The notes under the pieces are model-generated. The model worked only from the letters and a program-made list of their open reading frames with translations. It did no database searches and was not told the DNA's origin. The position numbers were made by a program, and so were the translations under genes. Positions 1 through 9,250 of a stretch of 64,000 nt of DNA are shown here, in pieces. The stretch is from Psettodes erumei (taxonomy: Eukaryota; Chordata; Actinopteri; Pleuronectiformes; Psettodidae), in NCBI GenBank assembly GCA_016785225.1, contig JAFBJZ010000883.1, positions 105,001-169,000 of the forward strand, read 5' to 3'. How positions within the stretch are numbered: the stretch's first letter is position 1; the number at the start of each line of letters is the position of its first letter.

Positions 1-184
1 AGTTGATATTTTAATCAGGTGCAGTTTGACTTTAAGACAGAGACCAGTGAGAGCGAGCATGCGGTTAAACCGGGACAGAACCGAACCCATCGGACCCGGT
101 TCACGTCCAAAGCTGCAGGACAGTTTGTTCAGAAGCTTTTACATTTTCTAACTGAAGAAGATTTACAGTAAGGCAGACAGAGCG

Positions 185-219
<35 letters not shown>

Positions 220-1118
220 ACATGAACATCAACTCAGTCTGAACGTTACAACACAAAGTTTCATGTCGTGAGTTAAAGTCCAAAGTTTCAGAAGATTCAA
301 AGATCATAAGTTTCAGTTGAAATTATGGTAGAAAAACAGAAAATACACGAGTGATGAAACTTTAACTGCAGAGGAGGAGGAGGAAGATGAGGAGGAGGAG
401 GAGGAGGAAGAAGAGGAGGAGGAGGAGCATGACCAAAGATAAAAACACACATGCAGAGAAACTCAGCGTTACCTGAGAAAAGTCCCGGCGTGAAGTCGTT
501 TCACGTCACGTGTTCAAACGAACGTGTTAAACTCGAGTCATGTGACTTCCTCTGAATTACGTTTCGATTTATTCTCTAAATATTATAACTTTTTAATCCT
601 GATTATTACAACTACTTCATTTCACCCCAACACTCAGACCTTTACTTTGAAATCTCTGCTTGAGTCACGTGACTTGATGCATCCAGGTGAGTGACAGGTA
701 CGCTGTGGGGGCGGGGCTTGGCACTTAAAGACCGGACCTCGTCAGGAACCGATCTCTGTCCACATCGAATCAGGAAGTATCCCGCCAAAATAAAGCACGT
801 CACACAGGTGTGTTCGTCCACAGGACCTCAGGAGCTGTCAGGTCCTGGTCCTGGTCCTGGTCCTGGTCGTCACGTCTGAACTTTAAAGGAGCAGTTCCAC
901 ATTTTGTTAACGCTCAGCGCGGGTCAGGACGGGTTAGCCTAGCTTAGCATGAAGACTGCAGGGTGGAGGAGGGGGCGGGGCCAAAATGCGATGGCACTGC
1001 ACAGCGTTAAAGGGACAGTCCGTCTAACAACCGCAGCACGACGGCGACCGGGTCTTCTTCTTCATCATCATCATCATCATCATCAGCTGCTTTTTAAAGA
1101 GTCTGAGCTCAACTGAAT
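1..1118. other. Probable wipf2 3'UTR and flank
   Basis: No coding exon is convincing here. The stretch holds a (TG)n tract at about 187-216, a GGA-rich purine tract at about 370-427, a minus-strand AATAAA at 568-573 and a transposon-like fragment at about 880-965. It is best read as wipf2 3'UTR plus flank, or as the last wipf2 intron if the gene continues leftwards. Confidence 0.45.
880..965. mobile_element. Fragment of the same repeat family as 8880-9085
   Basis: It contains TTTAAAGGAGCAGTT, TTAGCCTAGCTTAGCA and AAGACTGCAGGG, matching the arms of the element at 8880-9085 in inverted order. It is truncated. Confidence 0.45.
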
Positions 1119-1162
1119 CTAACAGGAGACGAGGACAGGAGGAGGAGGAGGAGGAGGAGCCT
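1119..1162 (-). CDS. wipf2: Candidate terminal coding exon of wipf2
   Basis: The previous exon ends in phase 1 after YPSKANR. Here an acceptor (CCAG) opens a 44-nt exon in the matching phase. It would encode E, then APPPPPPPVLVSC and a stop at 1119-1121. WIPF proteins end in a short alanine/proline tail of this kind (APPLPP followed by a few residues), but the usual last residues do not match. The polypyrimidine tract before the acceptor is poor. A minus-strand AATAAA (568-573) about 550 bases further on is compatible with a 3' end in this area. The true exon could instead lie beyond base 1. Confidence 0.3.
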
Positions 1163-1485
1163 CTGGTGCGGAGCTCCTTCTCAGTGACGTCGTTACCGTG
1201 GCAACCCCTCAGGTAAACACAGGTGAATCCAGCAGAACCAATCCGGCTCCTTCTTCTCCCGCTCGGCTGTTCTCCAACAAAAAGTGCAGGTGCAAAAAAA
1301 AAAAAAAGACAAACTGAAGAAGAAGCTCCGCCTCCTCGTCCAGACACACGTCTCCGTCGGCCAATCGGCCGTGAGCGAGGATGGAGGACGATGAAGGGGG
1401 GTGGACGATGTGTGTGTGGTTCACCTCCCGACAGGAGGAAGAGGAGGAGCTCCTCTCATCACTGGAACACACAGAACAACACGTT

Positions 1486-1535
<50 letters not shown>

Positions 1536-1537
<2 letters not shown>

Positions 1538-4331
1538 CTGTTGGCCTTGCTGGGGTAGATCTTGGTGAAGTGGCGATACTCGTCCGGAGGAGGGAAGTCG
1601 TCCAGCGGATGAAACGAGTACTTGGACTCAAAGTCCTCTGCAGGAGGAGAAGAGGCCCGGTTACCCGACTCGTCAGAACCAAGCAGAACCGTGAGGCGTT
1701 CGAGGCCCCGGAACAACGAGGGAAAAGAGGAGGAGGAAAACGGACGGGCTGAAGGAGTCTCACCGGATTTGTAACCTCTGATAATCAATCACTGATCAAA
1801 CTGATCGATTAACTGAGGAACTGATCAGTAGATTAATCAATAAAGGGAGACGGACTCACCCGCGAAGGAGCGAGGGATGGAGGAGGAGGAGGAGTGTCCG
1901 TTGCGGAGAGGAGGGGGGGGCGGGGGAGGAGCGGCGGGGGTGCGGGTGGGCGGGGGAGGAGGTTTCCCTCTGGCCGGGGGGTCAGAGGAGAGGGAGGGGC
2001 TACCATGTGTCCTGTACGGAGGAGGAGGCGGGGCTTCCCTGCCCCCCGCCCTGGAGGAGGAGGAGGACTGGACCGGAACAGGAGGGGCTGAGGAGAGAGA
2101 GATCGATACAGGTGATCAATACGTCGATCGATACATGATGACATCGCTGTGACATCATCCCCACCTGCTCCTCTGCCCGAAGACTCCCTGACCGGCGGCG
2201 GTGGCCGGTTGGCACCCTGTTGGGAGGGGGTGGGGGAAGCGGGGGGAGGAGGTGGGGCGGGGCCTCTGGTGGGGGTGTGGCCTCCAGGTGAGGGGGCGGG
2301 CCTCTTGTTGCTGAGGGAGTTGTGACGCTGCGGCAGCTCCGGCGCCGCCTCCCCGCCGCCACCTGTGGGGCCGTTGGTGATGCGGTAAGGCGGAGGGGGC
2401 GGGGCCAGGGAAGAGGAGGAGGAGGACGGAGTGGAAGGGGCGGGGTTACCTCCTGAGGTGGGAGGGCGCCTGCTGTTGCCGGGAGACGGGGGAGGTTTGG
2501 AGGGGAGGGGCGGGGTGTTGTTGGGGGTCGGCGGGAGGGGCTTCTCTCTGTTGTAAGGGGAGGACGAGGAGGGAGGAGAGGGGGCGTTACCACGGTGACA
2601 CAGAGGCGGAGGGGGAGGGGGCGCCGAGGAGGAGTGCTTCATGCCGGCGGAGGGGGAGGAGGCTGCGGAGGAGGGGGAGGGAGAGGAGGACAGGTTGGGG
2701 AGCGAGGGACGCTGGGAGCGACACGTCTCCGACGGCGACGCCGCCTGAGGGGAGGGGCTCTCTGCATCGTCGTGGTGATGGCTGGGGGGGGGGGCGGCGG
2801 CCCGGGTGGAGGGAGAACGTCCGGAGGAGCCGTCTGAAACAAATCAATAATTTATCAATTCTTTACCGTAAACTTTATTAACAACAACGACACGGGACAA
2901 ACGTGAAGACCCTCACCTCCCACTGGTCTCAGTTTGGGAACTCCGCCCGTGAACAGGCCTCTGATTGGTGGAGCAGAACCCGACGGGCTCGCCGCTCCGC
3001 CCCCGTTGGCTCCACCTGACGCTGCTCCGCCTCCTTTGGGCTCTGAGGACCACAACCGTCGGACAGGTGAGCGGGGGCTCCGCCTCCCGAGGGCGCGACA
3101 CAGACACGATGATGACATCACAGACGGGACGAGCGCGGGCGCCGAGACGATCAGACGACACACACGGCGAGTCGGAGCGTTCAGACCTCCAACCTGATCA
3201 GTTATTGATCAGCAGCAGCCTGAACGTCACGTCTGGTTTTATCAATAATCAGAAAAGTCCTGATCGATTTTCTATCAGCCAATCAATAACTGCTGACTTT
3301 GAATGAATTCAACTGACACAGGATCAGCTCTGCGGGTTCTGTCGGAACCGGCTGCTCCGTCACCTGCCTGACAGTTTGATGCACTGATTTCCACCTGGAC
3401 CGACCCGATCTGACCCGGTCCGATCCGATCCGGTCCAGGTCCGGGTCCAGCACAGACCATCACACACAAATCACATCGACATGTGGAACGACAACAACAA
3501 ACAGGAAGCAGCGACGTAGTGTGTGTGTGTGTGTGTGTGTTTTCATGATGGGGGGGGAAACTGGGACTGATTATACTGCAGTATAAGCAGTACTACAGAG
3601 TATTATACTGCAGTATAACATGTTACAGACAGAATGAATAAATGTGATTTCTGTTTAAAATCACTGCATCAAACTGTCGACGGGCGAAAATCGCTGTGTG
3701 CGCGCGAGAGTCGACCCGGCCCGGCCCGCTCCGGCGTCGGACGGCTGCGGGCAGGCGTGACCTCTGACCCCGGCCTCCCGCAGCGCGTCGGGAGAAGGTA
3801 GCGAGTCTTACTCTCCAGGGACGGAGCCGCGCTCCTCGCTCCACCCGTCCTCTTCTGCTCGTCGGGCGGCGGCGCCGCCTGCTGCTGGTTCTGCTGCTGG
3901 TGCAGGTACTGGTATAAGCGAATGTACGGGTGCTCTGTGGGGGGGCGGGCTCTTTGGGGTTTGAGTCTTACTGTCGAGCAGCGGGGCGCTGCGGTCGTTC
4001 ACCACCGACACCTTCCTCAGCCTGGTGCCTTTACAGATGTCCGACAGCAGGGCGCCGCGGCCCTTCGCCTCCTCCCTGCTCAGCTTCGGAGGGCTGGTGT
4101 TGGCCTGAGGGTGGAGGGTGGAGGGGGGGGTTACTCCGTCAGTTCAGATGAAAACACACACACATATATATGTACGTATATGTAAATACACGTGATCAAT
4201 CCGAGTGTATCGGCTGCTGTTTGACGTCTTTAATCAGGTGTGTGGTGGAGAAGACCGGCGCTCACCTGGCTAAAGGTGGGGGGAGGCGGGGGTCCCCCAG
4301 GTGGAGGAGGAGGCGGGGGAGGGACGGACAT
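1536..4331 (-). CDS. wipf2: WAS/WASL-interacting protein family member 2 (WIPF2/WIRE), main coding exons
   Basis: The product binds actin and N-WASP and regulates actin filament assembly in the cytoplasm. Coding exons on the minus strand are 4266-4331 (ATG at 4331), 3972-4104, 2917-3042, 2165-2833, 1860-2087 and 1536-1637; all junctions agree in phase. The N-terminus is a profilin-type polyproline run (MSVPPPPPPPPGG). Next comes a WH2 actin-binding segment with the core ALLSDICKGTRLRKV and NDRSAPLLDK. A long proline/serine region follows with the family motifs REAPPPPPYR and KPPPPPTRTP. The C-terminal N-WASP-binding segment contains DFESKYSFHPLDDFPPP and IYPSKANR. These C-terminal details fit WIPF2 better than WIPF1 or WIPF3. 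A 5' noncoding exon ends with a donor at 4898/4899. The final few residues are uncertain (see 1119-1162). Family and paralog are sure; exact ends of low-complexity exons are less so. Confidence 0.95.
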
Positions 4332-4898
4332 CCTGCTGCTGATACAACACACACCTGAGCACCCTGAAAAACAACACACACACACACACACACACACAGC
4401 AGTGTAAACACATGAACATGTTAAACATGAATACAGCACAGATCAGTGACACACACGGATTTGCTTTAACACTCGGGACCACATCAGACCGGGTCTGAGT
4501 AAGATACCGGACTCAGACTAGTCGGGCCAGATTAACAAACCGACCGTTCAACATCCAACATTTCTGAAACGTTCATTAAATGTATGAAATCGGGAAAGGA
4601 GCGACTCCTCCGTGTGTTAGCTTCGCCCTGCTAGCTGCTAGCATCAGCAGACTCCGAGCTAACGCGTTAGCCTCTCCGCCGAGCTGCTGTCCAGCTGCTC
4701 GGTGCAATCATCAACATCTGCCGGGGCAGACTCCCGGACACACACACACCTGCCCGGGATCCTCACACGGCGGACAAACGGCTCCATTCACGAGATGTCG
4801 AACTGCGGAGTTAGCCGAGCTGCTAGCTCAGCGTGCTAGCATTAGCGGCAGGTCTGCGCGGCATCGCCGACACGTCGGACAGGTGTAAAAAGTCCTAC

Positions 4899-5035
4899 CT
4901 GTGAACGTCAGCGGCTCTCTGCGGGGCTAACTCATACTGAGACGCGCCTGTGTCGGTGATAAACGTCCCGCTGCGTCCCTCCTCGCAGCGCGGTTAGCTC
5001 CGCCGTTAGCCGTTAGCCTCTCTGCTGCAGAGGTT
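4899..5035 (-). other. wipf2: wipf2 5' noncoding first exon (upper limit approximate)
   Basis: On the minus strand the sequence ends TTCACAG and is followed by the donor GTAGGA. The next exon (4266-4363) begins after a good TTTTTCAG acceptor and carries 32 nt of leader before the ATG. The segment is GC-rich and lies next to the shared promoter region. The transcription start is not visible; 5035 is a guess at the edge of the T-run. Confidence 0.55.
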
Positions 5036-5486
5036 TTTTTTTTTTATTATTTCTCTTTGGTCAACACGGGAGCACGTGACCTGGGCACGCGCCGCTGCAG
5101 CTGCTGCATTTAATGCATCAAACGCTGCTGCGTGATGAAACCGCCGGTGCTGTGGCCCAAATGTCGCTTCTCACGAACGAAACAACGGATTTGAACAAAA
5201 TGCGACGTCAGACTCCCTCACTTCCACCGGCCATGAATAAAACAACTTTCAAAAATTCATATTTAGTCTGTGTCGCAGTTTTACTAAAACCCCAGCGTGT
5301 TATTTTAACGTTTAGTTTCATTCTGTGTCGTCGTATTTATCGTCGTTTCTATTTATTTTGAATTTGTCCCTCTGAGACAGTTCAATAAAGTTTATTCATT
5401 GTAAGTCCCTGATTCGCTGAACGGGCTTTAACCGTCATCGTAAACGGACCAATGAGATGACGCGCGGCGGAGATTCGAAAACAGAA
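5036..5486. promoter_or_regulatory. Divergent promoter region between wipf2 and zwint
   Basis: The 5' ends of two head-to-head genes are separated by only about 450 bp, so they probably share regulatory sequence. A CCAAT box sits at 5449-5453, 34 bp before the zwint ATG, next to a CpG-rich GACGCGCGGCGG stretch. No TATA box is evident. This is a typical layout for housekeeping or cell-cycle promoters; activity is inferred. Confidence 0.5.
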
Positions 5487-6186
5487 ATGGCGGATGTCCG
5501 AGGGTGAGTGCGAAAACTACAAAACCGTCGTCAAATCCGGCCGGTTGACGGTTCAGATGTCGCGTGTGAAATGTCGCCGAACGTTCAGACGGAAAATTTA
5601 AGCTCACGCGCGTGGAAACGTGAAACTTTACTGACGTCACGGCTCATGAGCTAGCTGAAGCAGGCTAAAGCTAACGGGCCGAGCTAACGCTGGCTGTTGT
5701 CTGTGTAATAAACGGCGTTGTGTAGCACTGGCTTACGCGATGATACGTGGCGTGTGTGTGTGTGTGTGTGTGTCAGTGTGTTGCAGCGCTGTGATCCGGC
5801 TCTCCTGGACCCCTGCGGAGACCCGGAGCAGCCGGACTCTGCTGAGGCAGCCAGGATGGTCCTGTACCTCACGGTCTGATGATCAGCTGTCGCTTTGTTG
5901 TGGATTTGATGGAGTGATTCGTTGTCTGGACATTGTGTAAATGAAACCTGTGTGTGTGTGTGTGTGTGTGTGCAGGATAGCCGGCGTGTTCAGAAGGTTT
6001 TGTGGCGCCAGCTCTTCGTCCTGGACTCCATGATGTCTCTGCTGGAGGGTCTTGAGTCTGCCCAGCAACTGTTGACGCAGCCCTGCCCCCCCCAGCCCGG
6101 TACACAGAACACACACATGCAGAGTACACAGAGTACTTGTGTTGAACATACAGTACATACACAGTGCTGTAGAGACACTGAGGTCA

Positions 6187-6237
<51 letters not shown>

Positions 6238-7452
6238 AGAGGGCGGGGCTCGGAGCAGGTGGAAAGCTCTGAAGTTGGAGAGCAGATCGGGGGTGGAGGA
6301 GACTGAGGCTCTGCTCAGATCACTGCAGGACAGAGTCCAACAGGTCCACGACAGACGACACACACTCACACAGCTGGTCCAACAGCTGCACGCCAAGGTG
6401 ACGGCACACACACACACACACACACACACCTGCATCAGTTCTCCTTGTTTCCTCTCCTCATCGCCTCCTCTCCTTGTCTCCTTCAGAAGCAGCAGTGTGA
6501 GCAGCTGGAGGAGTCTCTGCTGAAGGCCCAGAATGCACTGCAGTCATGTGACCGTCAGCTGACGCAGCTGAGGGCGGAGTCAGAGGCGGTGCTCAGTCAG
6601 CTGATCAGCTGGCAGCGACTCCGAGACGAGTGAGCGTCGCCAGCGCTTGGCCCCGGGTCGGAGCCGCTGATTGGTCGCTAACGCAGCTTCCTGTTCCCCC
6701 GTCAGGCTGCAGGCGCGAGTATCTGCCGCGCAGGACGTCATGCAGATACGCCTGCTGTCCCTCAACCAATCAGAGCTGTGCGTGGAGCTCAGGCCCCGCC
6801 CTTGCTCGCGCCCGACGTCCAACGAGCTGGAGCCGCTGAAGCTGTCCGTCACCTGGAGCCCGGACGAACGCTTCAGGCTGCAGGTGAGGTCACGGCTGCT
6901 GCACGGCATGCTGGGAAACACCTCACCTGCTCCACGGCGTTCACCTTTGACCTCATTGGTTGGGTTACATGTGTCCTTGTCTCCTCCCCTTGTCTCCTTG
7001 CCTCCTCTGTGCCCGCGTGCAGGTGAGCGAGGGGACGGCCGGCCTGGCGGAGGACTGCATGTCGGGGCGACGGTCGGAGCTGAGCGCCGCCCTGCTGGAG
7101 GTGATGCAGTGCTACATGGGTCAGGCCGAGCTGCTGTCTGAGATCCAGGCCCTGAGGACCAGGTGGGACTCGAGCCAGTTCTCATCGCACCAGAACCAGA
7201 TCAGAACTCGCCTGTGACGAGGAGGTCTTTGTGGCGAGCGAGACTAAACACGCGCCATGTTCGTTTTTTTTTCAGTTTCGCCATCGACTGGCGTCCGGCC
7301 CAGCGGCTGCTGGTCTACCTGAAGTCGGCGCTGTTGGTGTGTCACCTGAGGGTGGAGGACGGGTACCCAGCCAGCGGACGGGCCCAGCTGCTGTCCATAC
7401 GCAGGGACGGACAACCTGTGGACACATCTGGACTGAAGGTAACACCATGTGC

Positions 7453-7500
<48 letters not shown>

Positions 7501-7649
7501 CTCCAAAACAGCAGTCGGTGGGTTAGAAAAGTGACGTAATCTGTCCCTGTCCGTCCCTGTCCCTGTCCGTCTCTGTCTTCCAGCCTCATAAAGCCGACCT
7601 CAGCCTGACCGACTGGTTGGTCTTCCTCTGCAGCAGTCCACTCGTCTGA
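5487..7649 (+). CDS. zwint: ZWINT-like kinetochore coiled-coil protein with long C-terminal domain
   Basis: Nine coding exons: 5487-5503, 5777-5873, 5976-6099, 6240-6397, 6487-6629, 6706-6883, 7023-7162, 7276-7438 and 7584-7649. All phases match and the stop is TGA, giving 361 residues. Residues about 39-65 (DSRRVQKVLWRQLFVLDSMM) and the coiled coil at about 80-215 (including RWKALKLES and LVQQLHAKKQQ) follow the pattern of mammalian ZWINT (DSQ.. near the start, QWKELK, LQAKKQ). ZWINT is the KNL1 partner that helps recruit the RZZ complex to kinetochores. About 145 residues after the coiled coil (LCVELRP, LKLSVTW, then DWRPAQRLLVYLKSALLVCHL) look like an alpha/beta domain, perhaps RWD-like, with no counterpart that I recall in the shorter (about 277 aa) human protein. 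Alternatives are another kinetochore coiled-coil/RWD protein or an unnamed teleost gene. Gene structure is sure; the name rests on remembered similarity. Confidence 0.72.
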
Positions 7650-7759
7650 CGGACGCCTCTTCGTCGCTCCTCCTCTTCCTCCCTGTCCCCTCATTTGTCC
7701 ACCAGATGTCCCCTCTGCGTGTCCCACACCAGGAGCAGTTCGTTTGTCATGTGTTTGTA

Positions 7760-7765
7760 AATAAA
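7760..7765 (+). terminator. zwint: zwint polyadenylation signal
   Basis: AATAAA lies 110 bp after the zwint stop and is followed by a T-rich stretch and GTG-rich sequence, as expected for a cleavage site. A second plus-strand AATAAA at 8395-8400 could serve a longer 3'UTR. Confidence 0.7.
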
Positions 7766-8182
7766 GTTTTTTCCACGGGGGGGCTGTTGACTGTGCGTGG
7801 GTCGTGGTGACTCTGCCCATGCGGCGCCGCTGCGTCTCCACCAGGGGGCGGTGTTGTCTGTCTGCCGCCTCCCACAGCGTGACATAACACAGGTACACGT
7901 GACATGTCAGCAAACGGCCGTGCGTCTGTACTGTAGTACAGTTACTGTACTGTAGTAGTACTACTGCAGTACAACATTTAAACAGCTGAGTCCAGGTGGA
8001 TGAAGACAGATAACCCCCCCCCCGAGACAGGAGCACCACCCTCAGACTGAAAGACACAGGAAGTGTCCACAGGTGTGTGTGTCTGTGACCCCCCCCCAGG
8101 CCCCCGGCTCTGCTCATTGGTCCACACCTGGTCCTGATGACATCACTGTCATTTAATCTGTGGAGACTGATGGAGCGAGTTG

Positions 8183-8190
8183 TTACGTAA
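8183..8190. promoter_or_regulatory. Palindromic D-box (TTACGTAA)
   Basis: A perfect TTACGTAA, the core bound by PAR-bZIP factors (DBP, TEF, HLF) and NFIL3. It lies between the zwint and nr1d1 3' ends, so its target is unclear. A second copy is in nr1d1 intron 1 (13148-13155). Confidence 0.35.
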
Positions 8191-8439
8191 GACATCAACA
8201 CACCCAGGGAAACTGGGACACCGCTCCTGACTCCACCTGCTGCTTCCCGATTGGTCGGTCGGAATGTTGCGGGTTACCGGCGGCCGACCAATCAGAGAGC
8301 AGAGAGGAAGCATGTTTTGGGTTTGACCTAGTTCAGATCCCTGTGGCTCGCCTCGCTCCGTTTCTCTGACTGTCCGTTACCGATCGTGAAATGAAATAAA
8401 ACGAGGATTTTCCCACAAAGACGTTAAAAAGTCGTTGAG

Positions 8440-8445
8440 TTTAAT
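8440..8445 (-). terminator. nr1d1: Possible nr1d1 polyadenylation signal (ATTAAA)
   Basis: The minus strand reads ATTAAA about 800 bp after the nr1d1 stop. It is the best hexamer variant I see before the zwint 3' end and would give an nr1d1 3'UTR of about 0.8 kb. Confidence 0.3.
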
Positions 8446-8879
8446 TTGTCCAACGCTGTAGAAACCCTGAACAAACACACGGAAACAAAGACGAGCTTAT
8501 ATGTGGAGATAAAACACGTTTAAATACACACACGTTAGATGCATTTCAAACCTGCTGCACGTTTATAATATACATGTATAATATATCTGAGTTCAAGTAT
8601 AACTGGATCTTTGTATTTGAGTATTTACAGTTTTTACCCAGAAGATTTGCTGCATAAAGTTTGTTAGAGCGGCGCTGCAGTGTCTGACCGCACTTAAACA
8701 CATCGTCACTGCTGCTTCTCCTTCGTACGATTGGCTGACAGCGCCGACGGTCATTGTGGTTTCTGGAAGTTCTGGATGTCCCCGAGGTCCCGGCCCGGCA
8801 GAACCCCGGTGGTTCTAAAGGAGAACAGCACCTGTCCCCTTCACCTGGTGTGACCACATGGTTCCGTACGGAGGTAGGT

Positions 8880-9085
8880 CCATTAGCCTAGCTTAGCACA
8901 AAGACTGGAAGCAGGGGGAAACTGCTAGCCAGCGTAACAGTCGTGGCTCCGAACCGTCTGCTCGTTGTGGTCGAACACAGTCAGACAAATGGAGCTGCTA
9001 AGCTAGGCTAAGCTAGGCTAACCACTGGATCCACAGAGATACAGTTAATGATGAATGTTTTTGTCACTGCTCCTTTAACGTGAGC
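8880..9085. mobile_element. Non-autonomous element with inverted gctaagctaggctaa-type arms
   Basis: The stretch opens with TTAGCCTAGCTTAGCAC and AAGACTGGAAGCAGGGGG. It later carries the inverted counterpart GCTAAGCTAGGCTAA and ends near ACTGCTCCTTTAAC. The same words in reverse (TTTAAAGGAGCAGTT, then TTAGCCTAGCTTAGCA) occur at about 890-950. This dispersed, inverted arrangement is typical of a fish MITE-like family. It overlaps the likely nr1d1 3'UTR. Confidence 0.5.
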
Positions 9086-9250
9086 CGCTGTGATGATGAC
9101 ATCAGCAGCAGCTCACAGGGATGATGATGTCATGGTGATGGAGAACTCGACGTGATCGCGGTCACGCCAGCGGCGACCACAGGAAGTGACACGATCTGAG
9201 TCCAGACGGGGGGAATGAAGACGCCGTCCGTGATGTCATCGGTGACATCA

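Noticed and set aside
3565..3622. Recurrent TATACTGCAGTATA palindromes (also about 7927-7975 and 13400-13440)
   Set aside because: Short and imperfect; could be remnants of one repeat family but boundaries cannot be set.
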